Origin: Leptospira sp.
GTDB taxonomy: Bacteria; Spirochaetota; Leptospiria; Leptospirales; Leptospiraceae
NCBI GenBank assembly: GCA_025457985.1
Contig: JALOTI010000028.1
Location: 1-10,725, forward strand
Direction of reading: 5' to 3'
Length of the DNA stretch: 10,725 nt
Each line of letters starts with the position of its first letter. The stretch's first letter is position 1. Below are positions 1 to 7,470 of the stretch, one piece after another. The position numbers and the translations under genes were made by a program. Under the pieces are notes generated by a model. That model ran no database searches. It saw nothing but the letters and a program-made list of their open reading frames with translations, and was not told the DNA's origin.

Positions 1-28
1 GAATTCCTTATTTTATCGTCGTTTTGCA

Positions 29-45
29 TTGGTATAAATCTTGCA
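29..45 (+). promoter_or_regulatory. Candidate sigma-54 (RpoN) promoter of glnA
   Basis: The bases TTGGTATAAATCTTGCA match the -24/-12 consensus YTGGCACGRNNNTTGCW. They have the invariant GG (31-32) and GC (43-44) exactly 10 bases apart and an intact TTGCA block; the mismatches are in the CACG part. Transcription would start near 56, giving a leader of about 46 bases before the glnA start. Sigma-54 control of glnA is classical in nitrogen regulation, and Leptospira genomes encode RpoN. Activator (NtrC-like) sites would lie upstream of the window. A TATAAA inside the same stretch could instead serve as a sigma-70 -10 box, but no good -35 is placed for it. Confidence 0.6.
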
Positions 46-89
46 TTCCTAAGTAGACAGACTAGAATCAGACGAAAAGCCTCTGAAAG

Positions 90-95
90 AAGGAG
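90..95 (+). promoter_or_regulatory. Ribosome binding site of glnA
   Basis: AAGGAG lies six bases before the ATG at 102. It is the strongest Shine-Dalgarno sequence in the window and fixes the glnA start. Confidence 0.85.
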
Positions 96-101
96 AATCA
101 A

Positions 102-1562
102 ATGCAGTTCGCAACCCCAAAATTTACTTCCGGAAAGGAAGTGGTTGAGTATGCCAAAAAAAACGGAGTCATCTTTTACGACTTCCGATTTACAGATATT
201 AAAGGGATGTGGCACCACGTTTCTTACTATGTAAATTCAGTAACAGAAGAAACATTCAATGGTATTCCCTTTGATGGATCTTCCATAGCAAGATGGCAGC
301 CAATCAATGCTTCCGATATGCAATTACATCCAGAAATCTCAACAGCATTTTTGGATCCGTTCACAGCAGACAAAACCTTAGTCATTTTTTGTGATGTTTG
401 GGACATTTATAAAAAAGAATATTATGAAAAATGCCCACGCTCTATTGCAAAAAAAGCCCTAGAGTATATGAAAACAACAGGAATTGCTGATACAGCTTTT
501 TTTGGTCCTGAAAATGAATTCTTCATATTTGACAGCTTAAAAATCAGAGACGAAATCAACTGCCAATACTATGAGTTAGATTCCAACGAAGGTATTTGGA
601 ATACCCACTCTGAAATTCCTGGTAGTGCCAACACAGGAAAAATCAACTTCAACTCTGGTCACAGACCAGGAACAAAAGGCGGTTACTTTCCAGTAGCACC
701 AATTGACTCTCAAGTTGACCTTAGAGCAGAAATCGTTAAAACTCTCGAAGCGATCGGAATGGAAACTTTTGTGGTCCACCACGAAGTTGCACAGGCGCAA
801 GGTGAAATCGGAGTGAAGTTTGGAACTTTGATTGAAGCCGCTGATAATGTTCAAAAGCTAAAATACATCGTTAAGATGGTTGCTCACAGACATGGAAAAA
901 CTGCGACTTTTATGCCTAAACCATTGTTTGGTGACAATGGAAACGGTATGCACGTTCACCAGTCACTTTGGAAAGATGGAAAAAACCTCTTTGCTGGCGA
1001 CAAATACCAAGGACTATCTGAAATAGCTCTCAATTATGTGGGCGGAGTTCTAAAATATGCAAGAGCTTGTGCGGCATTTACAAATGCATCTACTAACTCT
1101 TACAAACGACTCATTCCTGGATTTGAAGCTCCATCCATACTTACTTACTCTGCGCAGAATAGATCGGCATCTTGCCGTATTCCTTTTGTTAACGGAGAGA
1201 AAGCAAAACGTGTGGAATTCCGATTCCCAGATTCAACAGCTAACCCATATTTGGCGTTTGCTTCCATGTTAATGGCGGGACTTTCTGGAATCAAAGAAAA
1301 AGTAGATCCAGGTCAACCAAGAGAGGAAGATCTATTCGAACTTTCTTTGGATGAAATCAGAGAGAAAGGAATCAAACAAATGCCTCACACACTCCGTGAA
1401 GCAGTTGAGGAAATGCTTTCTCACAAAGAAGTTTTCAAACAAGGTGGTGTAATGACAGAAACTTTCATTCAGACATACCAGCACTATAAGTTTGAGACTG
1501 AAATCTGGCCATGGGAAGGTCGCCCTCACCCATACGAATTCCTTAGCACTTACTCTTGCTAA
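102..1562 (+). CDS. glnA: Glutamine synthetase, type I (beta-like sequence, no adenylylation Tyr)
   Basis: This cytoplasmic dodecameric enzyme joins ammonia to glutamate using ATP and is the main entry point of ammonium assimilation. At 486 residues it is close to the GSI length of about 470. The class signature FDGSSI is at 57-62. Metal-site glutamates are in GPENEFF (E137, E139) and [10 protein letters not shown] (E228, E235). The ATP-binding [16 protein letters not shown] is at 273-288, the active-site loop [13 protein letters not shown] at 332-344 (R336, E342), RSASCR at 354-359 and VEFRFPD at 371-377. An insert near 146-192 resembles the beta subtype, which is normally adenylylated. Ungapped alignment with E. 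coli NLYDLPP gives DLFELSL here, so the modified Tyr is Phe412. The start is supported by AAGGAG. The gene is monocistronic, between a sigma-54-like promoter and a strong terminator. Confidence 0.97.
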   Translation: MQFATPKFTSGKEVVEYAKKNGVIFYDFRFTDIKGMWHHVSYYVNSVTEETFNGIPFDGSSIARWQPINASDMQLHPEISTAFLDPFTADKTLVIFCDVWDIYKKEYYEKCPRSIAKKALEYMKTTGIADTAFFGPENEFFIFDSLKIRDEINCQYYELDSNEGIWNTHSEIPGSANTGKINFNSGHRPGTKGGYFPVAPIDSQVDLRAEIVKTLEAIGMETFVVHHEVAQAQGEIGVKFGTLIEAADNVQKLKYIVKMVAHRHGKTATFMPKPLFGDNGNGMHVHQSLWKDGKNLFAGDKYQGLSEIALNYVGGVLKYARACAAFTNASTNSYKRLIPGFEAPSILTYSAQNRSASCRIPFVNGEKAKRVEFRFPDSTANPYLAFASMLMAGLSGIKEKVDPGQPREEDLFELSLDEIREKGIKQMPHTLREAVEEMLSHKEVFKQGGVMTETFIQTYQHYKFETEIWPWEGRPHPYEFLSTYSC

Positions 1563-1575
1563 GAGATTAGACAGG

Positions 1576-1609
1576 AAAAAAGCCTCGGGTCAACTCGGGG
1601 CTTTTTTTT
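1576..1609 (+). terminator. Rho-independent terminator after glnA
   Basis: A 14-base-pair stem (1576-1589 with 1594-1607, two G-U pairs) closes a TCAA loop and runs into eight T (1602-1609). The stem also begins with six A, so it could stop transcription from the other strand as well. It lies 13 bases after the glnA stop. Confidence 0.9.
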
Positions 1610-1627
1610 GTTTACCATACCCCTAGT

Positions 1628-1657
1628 TTGAAAAAAATGACTGAAAAGGGCTAAAGA
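1628..1657 (+). promoter_or_regulatory. Possible sigma-70 promoter for the tRNA and the small gene
   Basis: TTGAAA (1628-1633) lies 18 bases before TAAAGA (1652-1657), which would start RNA near 1664-1666, about 24 bases before the tRNA. The -35 is good but the -10 is weak. A promoter is expected here because a strong terminator sits just upstream. Confidence 0.35.
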
Positions 1658-1688
1658 TTTAGTCCGACCAAACGATCTAAGGTATCAG

Positions 1689-1765
1689 GGCGAGGTAGCT
1701 CAGATGGTTAGAGCACAGGATTCATAACCCTGAGGTCACGGGTTCGACTCCCGTCTTCGCTACCA
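1689..1765 (+). tRNA. tRNA-Met (anticodon CAT), elongator type
   Basis: A full cloverleaf of 77 bases with encoded CCA (1763-1765). The acceptor arm GGCGAGG pairs with CTTCGCT. The D arm is at 1698-1714, the anticodon arm at 1716-1732 with loop TTCATAA and anticodon CAT at 1723-1725, and the T arm at 1738-1754. The first acceptor pair is G-U, not the unpaired C-A of bacterial initiators, so it is not tRNA-fMet. The G1-U72 pair and the CCTGAGGTC segment resemble elongator tRNA-Met of other bacteria such as Bacillus. A tRNA-Ile2, whose C34 becomes lysidine, also has a CAT anticodon gene and cannot be fully excluded. The lowest anticodon-stem pair is an A-C mismatch (1720/1728). Confidence 0.93.
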
Positions 1766-1783
1766 AGATCGAGAGGAAAAGGT

Positions 1784-2068
1784 ATGAAAAAAATACTATT
1801 GTTTTCTATCTTCCTGTTGGGGACATTCTCCCTTGCAGCACAAGAATTCCCAAAATGCAAAGAAGCCTGCGATAAGTTTTATGACTGCTCTGTCCAGGTA
1901 AACCCCAACGCAACAGAGGAACAAAAGTCCATACTCCGTAAGGGCTGTAACTTCAATTGCAACAAACCTAAATACTACAGTAAAATCGCAGCCTGCCTGA
2001 CTAACTCTGGCGAAACCTGCAAATCGTTCTCAAATTGTATTATGAAAGAAATGAAAGCCCAAAAATAG
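1784..2068 (+). CDS. Small secreted Cys-rich protein of unknown function
   Basis: A 94-residue protein with a clear signal peptide: MKK, a hydrophobic core at about 4-18, and AAQ at 18-20 as the likely cleavage region. No lipobox Cys is present, so it is not an evident lipoprotein. The mature part has eight Cys (25, 29, 35, 55, 59, 71, 79, 85). C25-x3-C29-x5-C35 and C55-x3-C59 are spaced in a way that suggests two or more helical hairpins joined by up to four disulfides. It is lysine-rich and probably periplasmic or exported. It resembles small Cys-rich proteins I recall from leptospires, but I cannot assign a function. A GAGAGGAAAAGG stretch precedes the ATG. The gene begins 18 bases after the tRNA, so the two are probably transcribed together. 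Confidence 0.85.
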   Translation: MKKILLFSIFLLGTFSLAAQEFPKCKEACDKFYDCSVQVNPNATEEQKSILRKGCNFNCNKPKYYSKIAACLTNSGETCKSFSNCIMKEMKAQK

Positions 2069-2082
2069 GGCCTTCGTTTCTT
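2053..2082 (+). terminator. Weak possible terminator at the end of the Cys-rich gene
   Basis: GAAAGCCC (2053-2060) can pair with GGGCCTTC (2068-2075) with one A-C mismatch and a 7-base loop, followed by GTTTCTT. The stem spans the stop codon. The T tract is short, so this is tentative. Confidence 0.35.
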
Positions 2083-2114
2083 ATAAATACTCGTAGCTTG
2101 GGCTATTCCGGATC

Positions 2115-2145
2115 CAGTCTAGATTGAATGCATCAATTTAGACTG
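2115..2145. repeat. 13-bp inverted repeat between convergent genes
   Basis: The arms at 2115-2127 and 2133-2145 are complementary over 13 base pairs with a single G-T pair and a 5-base loop ATGCA. It lies between the 3' ends of the Cys-rich gene and smc. Neither strand has a clear T run after it. It may act as a factor-assisted terminator or an RNA-stabilising hairpin for either gene; a protein-binding palindrome is less likely in this position. Confidence 0.6.
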
Positions 2146-2152
2146 ACTTTCG

Positions 2153-4933
2153 TTAACTTTCAGTCCCAGTCTTATTCAACTGTTTGGAGAACGCCTTTGC
2201 TTCATCCAATCGAAGGGATAACATCTTAGAAATCCCAGGCTCTTCGTTTGTAACTCCAAAGATTGCATTGGCTCTTGAGATCGTCGATTGCGCGTGGGAT
2301 ACAACTATAAACTGAGTTTTGTCCTTAAACCTGTCTAAAATCTGGCAGAATCTGAGTTTGTTTGCCTCATCCAGGGCTGCATCGATTTCATCCAAAAAGC
2401 AGAAGGGACTTGGTTTGACCATATAGATTGCAAAGAGTAAGGCAATCGCAGTCAGGGACTTCTCCCCACCAGATAACAGTCGCAAGTTCTGAACATGTTT
2501 ACCGGGTGGCTCTGCCATGATTTCAACTCCCGAATTTAATGAGTCTTCCTTCTCGGTTAGTTCCAAAGTGGCCCTTCCCCCATTGAAGAGAGTCGAAAAG
2601 GTTTCTTGAAAGTTGGCTTTGATTTTTTCGAAAGTTTCTTGGAAGAGTTTTTCAGATTCTTCGTTGATCCGCTTCAATACATCTTCTATATCTTTTTTAG
2701 AACTCTCGATATCCTCTTTTTGTTTTAGATTGTGTTCGTAGATTTCTTTGACGTTTCGATACTCTTCAATGGCGAGTGGGTTGATACTTCCCAAAAGTTG
2801 GATTTCTGATTTTGCGGAACGCAGTCGCCTTTCTTCTTTTTTTTGATCGAGCTCCATTCCACCTCGTTCCGATTCCAACTCTCTATCGGTAAGTGAGTAG
2901 TCATTATACAATTCTTCAACTAAGGAATCAATTTGGACCTTTAATGCCGATGATGTTCTTTCCTTTTCAGAAAGAAGTGGAAGAAGATTTTGGAAAACCT
3001 CTTGGTTTTTTGAGATATTGGCTTTGATGGACTGGATATCTTCCAAAAGTTTTTGAAGAGCTTCTTTCTCCGACTCCAACATCCTACTCATCGAAAGAAA
3101 CTCTTGGTAGGATTCCTCGATTTCTTTTTCCAAGGCTTCAACTTCCTTTTCCAATCCTTCCCGTTTGCCTCGAATCACAATCTCCTGCTCTTTGTTGGAC
3201 TCTATCCGTTTTGAGACTTCTGAAATCCGTTCCAACAAAGTAGAAATCTCTTTCATTTGGTTTTCCAACCTAGACTTAGATTCTAGTTGTTTTTTCTCCA
3301 ATTCGACGATGGCAGACTTTGTTCCATCTAGATCCTCTCTATGAGATACGATCTTGTTCTGACTCTCTCGAATTTTACGTGTTAGGTTTTCATTCTCTAA
3401 GATCAAATCTTCGATTTCTTGGTCTAAACTTTCTTTCTTGGAAAGGATACCGTCCTTATCAAAGAGCATATTTCGGAACTCATCTTCGTTCCGTAAAAAA
3501 TTCAGCAATTTGCCCTTGTAGGTTTCAAAATCCAATCGATCCACTGCCAGAGAAACATAGTCATACTCTCGTTCCGAACATGCTGTTTTGATTTTAGCAA
3601 CTGTTCCTTCCATTTCTGAAAGGATTTGTACAAGTTCTTCCTTGTTGTTCTGACGAACTTCTTCCGATTCAAGAGACTCTCTTTTCTTTCTCTCTAATTC
3701 TAGTATCAATTCTTGAATCACTGTCTTTTGTGTTTCGCGTAGTTCGATATGTCGTTTTTCATTTTGTTCAATCGAAGCTTCACGTTCCTGTATCGCAGAC
3801 TCTTCCGCCTTAATCTGAGAATCGATCCAATTCTTTTTTTCTTCCAATTGGGAAATTTCAGATTGGAGGCTTTCCTGAATCTCTCTCTGCCTTTCATTTT
3901 CCAATTCGATATTTTTCTTTTCGACTTCTAGTTTGATAAGTGAACTATTTTCGGATTCCAAGACGGAAAGTATCTCAGAAATTCGTATATCGTATTCAGC
4001 GATAAAGGTTTTGTTTTTTGAAATTTTCTCTTTTTGGATTTTTGTTTTAGATAGATGGTCTAAAAGTTTTTTGTCGATTTCGGCAATTTCTCGTTCTTTG
4101 GATTCTTTATGATTTTCTTTTTCAGAGATGAGGGAGGTTTCGTCATTGATTTGCGAAAGAATGGCTTTGTTCTTTTCGCGAATTTCGATGAGCTCCTCGT
4201 CCGATTTTGCCAGTCTCCTTTTAAAATCAGTGAGCTTTAGATACCGTAGATTTTTATCTGACTCGTCCAATTCCGATTTGAGTTTGAAGTATTGTTCTGC
4301 TTTTTCGGATTGTTTTTCCTTTACTTCTAAATCCTTAAGCATGGAGCTCATAATGTCCGTTATACGAAGTAAATTCTGTTTGGTATCATCCAACTTTTTT
4401 GTAGCTTCTTTGCGATCCAATTTAAACCGTGAGACGCCAGCCGCCTCTTCAAAGATGGCTCGTCGTTCTTCGGGCTTAGAATTTAAAATTTGATCTACCC
4501 TGCCCTGCTCTAAAATACTATAGCTGGATTTGCCAATTCCTGTATCGAGTAAGGTCTTTTCGATATCCTTCCGTGTAGTTCGTACGTCATTGAGATAGTA
4601 TTCATTTTCACCATCGGGGTATAACCGTCTTGTGATCTTTACTGATGGAAAGTCAATATGAAAGAAGTGGTCTTCGTTATCAAAAAGGATGGAAACTTCG
4701 GCAAAACCTGCAGAGCGCCTACTCTCTGTTCCATGAAAAATAACATCGTCCATTTTTTCGCCACGAAGCCCTTTAGCGCTTTTTTCACCAAACACCCACT
4801 TGACGGAGTCTACAATATTTGATTTTCCAGATCCATTCGGACCAACTACGGCAGTAAAACCGGGGTCAAAATTGATTGTCGTTTCATCCGCGAAAGTTTT
4901 AAATCCAACAATGTGCAGGCTTTTTAAATGCAT
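2153..4933 (-). CDS. smc: Chromosome condensation/segregation ATPase SMC, without recognisable hinge
   Basis: An ABC-type ATPase that compacts and separates chromosomes, normally as a dimer with ScpA and ScpB. The N-terminal head has GFKTFAD (10-16), Walker [10 protein letters not shown] (31-39) and the Q-loop region [10 protein letters not shown] (141-150). The C-terminal head has the signature LSGGEKS (820-826), Walker B FCFLDEID (844-851), the D-loop AALDEAN (852-858) and switch His880. Between them are two long, charged coiled coils (about 170-450 and 496-770). At 926 residues it is some 250 shorter than usual SMCs (about 1150-1190). The centre (about 451-495) is only a short non-coil linker with no Gly-rich hinge motifs, and it has no CxxC zinc hook, which argues against Rad50. 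The start [12 protein letters not shown] matches family N-termini, with AAGG about 12 bases upstream. It is divergent from the Maf-type gene. Confidence 0.93.
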   Translation of the reverse strand: MHLKSLHIVGFKTFADETTINFDPGFTAVVGPNGSGKSNIVDSVKWVFGEKSAKGLRGEKMDDVIFHGTESRRSAGFAEVSILFDNEDHFFHIDFPSVKITRRLYPDGENEYYLNDVRTTRKDIEKTLLDTGIGKSSYSILEQGRVDQILNSKPEERRAIFEEAAGVSRFKLDRKEATKKLDDTKQNLLRITDIMSSMLKDLEVKEKQSEKAEQYFKLKSELDESDKNLRYLKLTDFKRRLAKSDEELIEIREKNKAILSQINDETSLISEKENHKESKEREIAEIDKKLLDHLSKTKIQKEKISKNKTFIAEYDIRISEILSVLESENSSLIKLEVEKKNIELENERQREIQESLQSEISQLEEKKNWIDSQIKAEESAIQEREASIEQNEKRHIELRETQKTVIQELILELERKKRESLESEEVRQNNKEELVQILSEMEGTVAKIKTACSEREYDYVSLAVDRLDFETYKGKLLNFLRNEDEFRNMLFDKDGILSKKESLDQEIEDLILENENLTRKIRESQNKIVSHREDLDGTKSAIVELEKKQLESKSRLENQMKEISTLLERISEVSKRIESNKEQEIVIRGKREGLEKEVEALEKEIEESYQEFLSMSRMLESEKEALQKLLEDIQSIKANISKNQEVFQNLLPLLSEKERTSSALKVQIDSLVEELYNDYSLTDRELESERGGMELDQKKEERRLRSAKSEIQLLGSINPLAIEEYRNVKEIYEHNLKQKEDIESSKKDIEDVLKRINEESEKLFQETFEKIKANFQETFSTLFNGGRATLELTEKEDSLNSGVEIMAEPPGKHVQNLRLLSGGEKSLTAIALLFAIYMVKPSPFCFLDEIDAALDEANKLRFCQILDRFKDKTQFIVVSHAQSTISRANAIFGVTNEEPGISKMLSLRLDEAKAFSKQLNKTGTES

Positions 4934-5013
4934 CTTTTTCTTTTGCCTTTCCTTTTCTTAGTTTCTCAGTTGACAATGCTTTTGAGACATAAGAAAAATC
5001 CTTAGATAGTATT
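4934..5013. promoter_or_regulatory. Shared upstream region of smc and the Maf-type gene
   Basis: These 80 bases separate two divergent starts, so both genes' promoters probably lie here or just inside the coding regions. On the minus strand a purine-rich AAGG precedes the smc ATG. On the plus strand no Shine-Dalgarno sequence is visible before the ATG at 5014. A TTGACA (4970-4975) is present but no -10 box follows at a suitable distance. This is inferred from layout more than from motifs. Confidence 0.4.
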
Positions 5014-6876
5014 ATGTCCCAAACATCGGATTCGATTTCCAGTGAAATTTTTCGAAGAAAGCCATACTTGCGAAATTATTTCAGAAAGATGGAGGCCAAG
5101 TCCCCATACCAATTGCTCGAATCGAAGAAAGCTGGCGAGTATTATGTCTCATTAGATGGCAATCCCCTTGCCTCTCAATTTTCTCCGAAAACACAAGGGG
5201 AGAGATTGGTAGAGAACGTCCAAATCAAACCTACTGATGTTGTTTTTTTGCTTGGACTCGGAAATCCACATTTGATTTCTCAAATCTCATCGATACTTCC
5301 ACCTAACCAAATATTTATTATGGTAGGAGAAGATTTTCGTATAACAGAAATCTTATGGGATGAGTTTTTAAAAGTAAGTTTGGAAGTTCCTGGACGACAT
5401 TTGTTCTCGGGAGAGGAATTTTTTCCCTTACTTTTCAATTATATTGAGTCACTTCCGATAGACCGTGTAAGTGGACTCAAAATTGTCAAAAATCCAGGAG
5501 ATACGAATAGAAATCCCCTTTTTAAGGAAATTGAGGAAAAGATTCATACTGTTTTTTCTGCAAAGATGAGTGACCTTCTCACCAAATTTGAATTCGAAAA
5601 GATCTGGATCAAAAATTCTATTTGGAACCTAACACAAATTAGTAAGATTCCTCCAAAAAAGTATTCTATCAAATCTCTTGAAAATCAGTTTTTTGGTCTC
5701 TCGGCAGTTCTTGTTTCTGCTGGACCAAGCCTTAGAAAAAACTTACCATGGCTTGTCGAAAACAGAAACAAACTCTTTGTCCTCTCCTGTGATACCTCTC
5801 TAAAGGTTTTAATCAAAGCGGGAATTCTTGCCGATGGAGTTGTAACCTTAGATGCTCAAACAAATTCCTTCTTCCACTTTATGGGAGAAAACTTGGAAAG
5901 GATTCCTTTGTTTGCAGATTTGGTCAGTTCACCAACCCTACTCCGAGAACCAATTTTTAAATCCGTGATCCACTCGGTAACAGCGAAATACCAAGTCGAT
6001 GCAGAAGGCAGCCTCGTTCGAGAAGTGACTGCTGGAGGTGAACTTGCCACAGAGGTTTTAGGTGATGTGGGTGATATCCAATCCGGTGGGAGTGTGGCTA
6101 CCACTGCTTTTGATATGCTTCGATTTATGGGGTTCTCTGAGGTTTATTTTTTAGGCCAAGATCTAGCCTACTCAGGAAGAGAAATCCATTCAACTGGCAC
6201 ACATCATAATGAAAAATGGTTAACACTAGTCAGCCGAAAGAATAGTCTCGAACGGATCAATGAAGTCATAATCCGAAAAAGGGAAACTCGGATGGTTCCG
6301 AGTACCTCAGGGTCAACGGTTCTTACTGACTATGTATTGGATTTGTACAGGCACTGGTTTGAAGAATCGGCTAAATCAGTAAGCAATTTAAAACTTTATA
6401 ATATCAATCAAGACGGTGCTAGAATAGAGGGTATACCAGAACTACCTACGAAAGAAGGAACCAAACAACTGAAAGACGTAAAAGAACATGGCTTTCCATG
6501 GCGAAACCTACCTCCTTGGAAAGACGTTTTTTTCCCAGATGATTTGGAATTGAGTTACACAAAAGAGGATCTATTGATAAAACAGAAATCGTTAGTTCTA
6601 CTCAATCGGATCCATTCTCAATTAGAAAGTTTGACAAAGGAACTGGACCAATTTTCACCCTCAGATTCTTTTTTAGATTCCGAACTATGGAACCAAACAA
6701 AAACCGAACCCTATTTACGCAGAATGGTTCGCAAAACAGAGATTTATCTATCTAGGCACCGAGACTTAGCCAGAGAAAAACAAAATGAACTTTTGATTCA
6801 GTCCTTAAAAAAAGAAATTCGTTATCTAAAAAGAAGCCTTTACCCGATGATGGGAGAGTTTCCGCGAAACGGATGA
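5014..6876 (+). CDS. DUF115/Maf-type protein, putative flagellin glycosyltransferase
   Basis: A 620-residue protein with the DUF115 (MptE-like) core found in motility-associated factor (Maf) proteins, several of which transfer nonulosonic acids to flagellin. The core at about 228-390 has AVLVSAGPSLRKN (231-243), a strand and Asp in VVTLDAQ (276-282), QSGGSVATTAFDM (356-368) and the diagnostic VYFLGQDLAYSG (377-388). The N-terminal 225 residues form a separate region with VVFLLGLGNPH (76-86), as in full-length Maf proteins. The C-terminus (about 515-610) is mainly charged helix. No signal peptide or membrane segment is seen, so it is cytoplasmic. The start is uncertain: an in-frame stop at 4990-4992 limits extension, there is no clear ribosome site before ATG 5014, and Met26 is an alternative. 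The 3' end overlaps the facing gene by 37 bases. A role in flagellin glycosylation is inferred from the family. Confidence 0.85.
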   Translation: MSQTSDSISSEIFRRKPYLRNYFRKMEAKSPYQLLESKKAGEYYVSLDGNPLASQFSPKTQGERLVENVQIKPTDVVFLLGLGNPHLISQISSILPPNQIFIMVGEDFRITEILWDEFLKVSLEVPGRHLFSGEEFFPLLFNYIESLPIDRVSGLKIVKNPGDTNRNPLFKEIEEKIHTVFSAKMSDLLTKFEFEKIWIKNSIWNLTQISKIPPKKYSIKSLENQFFGLSAVLVSAGPSLRKNLPWLVENRNKLFVLSCDTSLKVLIKAGILADGVVTLDAQTNSFFHFMGENLERIPLFADLVSSPTLLREPIFKSVIHSVTAKYQVDAEGSLVREVTAGGELATEVLGDVGDIQSGGSVATTAFDMLRFMGFSEVYFLGQDLAYSGREIHSTGTHHNEKWLTLVSRKNSLERINEVIIRKRETRMVPSTSGSTVLTDYVLDLYRHWFEESAKSVSNLKLYNINQDGARIEGIPELPTKEGTKQLKDVKEHGFPWRNLPPWKDVFFPDDLELSYTKEDLLIKQKSLVLLNRIHSQLESLTKELDQFSPSDSFLDSELWNQTKTEPYLRRMVRKTEIYLSRHRDLAREKQNELLIQSLKKEIRYLKRSLYPMMGEFPRNG

Positions 6877-7469
6877 AATACGGATTCATCTTCAAACTCG
6901 GGAAAGTAATCAAAAAAAAGTTTTTGAGAGACTACGCGGTAATGAAATGGATTTTTTTCTTTGTATGCTTCCGTATGCGGTAGAGCTGGTAATTGGTGGA
7001 AGTTGATCCTTTCTTCGAAGTTGATAAAATCCCTACGAGCAAGCTCTGGTTTGAGTTCCAAAACTGTCTCTTTTACCAAATTCCAATCTAATTTAAATGT
7101 CATTCTAGCTCCCCGAAAAGCTGAGGATCTTTCTAAGAGGTTTACCAATCTTTTGACAGGACAGTCCATCTTATAGAACTGAGTTACATAGACTTTAACA
7201 TAACGAGCAGAGAGACCCATAGGTTCCCATACCGCCTCACTCCACGTTCCATTTTTTTCTTCTGATTTGATTTCGGAAAGGATGATGTGGAGCTCGGAAG
7301 AATCTTGTTTACCAGAAAGCAGGGCATTGTTTTCTTCAACCCCAAACTCACCATAATACAACCATTTGTAAAAATCCTGTATATCCGCTTCTGGATGGTC
7401 TTCGACAAACTTAGTAAGTATAAAGAGTTTTTCTTTTTGGGAAAGAGGAGACTCTTTTTCAATTTGCAT
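6840..7469 (-). CDS. Conserved hypothetical protein, last gene of the smpB-der-plsY run
   Basis: A 209-residue soluble protein with no signal peptide, no membrane segment and no motif that I can name. The N-terminal part has DFYKWLYYGEFGVEENN (32-48), followed by a mixed helical region with many aromatic residues, YVKVYVTQFYKMDCPVKRL (90-108), and a tail rich in Phe, Pro and His (152-209). The DFYKWLYYGEFG block loosely recalls an uncharacterised bacterial family that begins with DFYK-L--GEFG followed by GH, but I cannot confirm this. Its ATG lies one base after the plsY stop, with AAGGG about ten bases upstream inside plsY, so it is very likely co-translated with plsY. Its final 37 bases overlap the end of the convergent Maf-type gene. 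A function linked to lipid synthesis or ribosomes would be guilt by position only. Confidence 0.8.
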   Translation of the reverse strand: MQIEKESPLSQKEKLFILTKFVEDHPEADIQDFYKWLYYGEFGVEENNALLSGKQDSSELHIILSEIKSEEKNGTWSEAVWEPMGLSARYVKVYVTQFYKMDCPVKRLVNLLERSSAFRGARMTFKLDWNLVKETVLELKPELARRDFINFEERINFHQLPALPHTEAYKEKNPFHYRVVSQKLFFDYFPEFEDESVFHPFRGNSPIIG

Positions 7470-7470
7470 T

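Noticed and set aside
24..47. Direct repeat TTGCATT (24-30 and 41-47) as an operator
   Set aside because: The second copy is explained by the -12 element of the sigma-54 box, and two 7-base copies in AT-rich DNA are weak evidence.
4128..4493. Plus-strand open frame of 121 codons inside smc
   Set aside because: It is antisense to the conserved SMC head and coil. Its Ser/Phe/Leu-rich content is what the reverse of a Glu/Lys/Ser-rich coiled coil gives, and it has no ribosome site.
2153..4933. Rad50/SbcC as an alternative identity for the short SMC-like gene
   Set aside because: There is no CxxC zinc hook, and the head motifs GFKTFAD, LSGGEKS and [13 protein letters not shown] are those of SMC.
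4970..4975. Perfect TTGACA -35 box before the Maf-type gene
   Set aside because: No acceptable -10 hexamer is found 15-19 bases downstream, so I do not call a promoter from it.
6872..6890. Small hairpin GATGAA/TTCATC at the convergent overlap
   Set aside because: It has only six base pairs with a 7-base loop and no T run on either strand, so it is not a convincing terminator.
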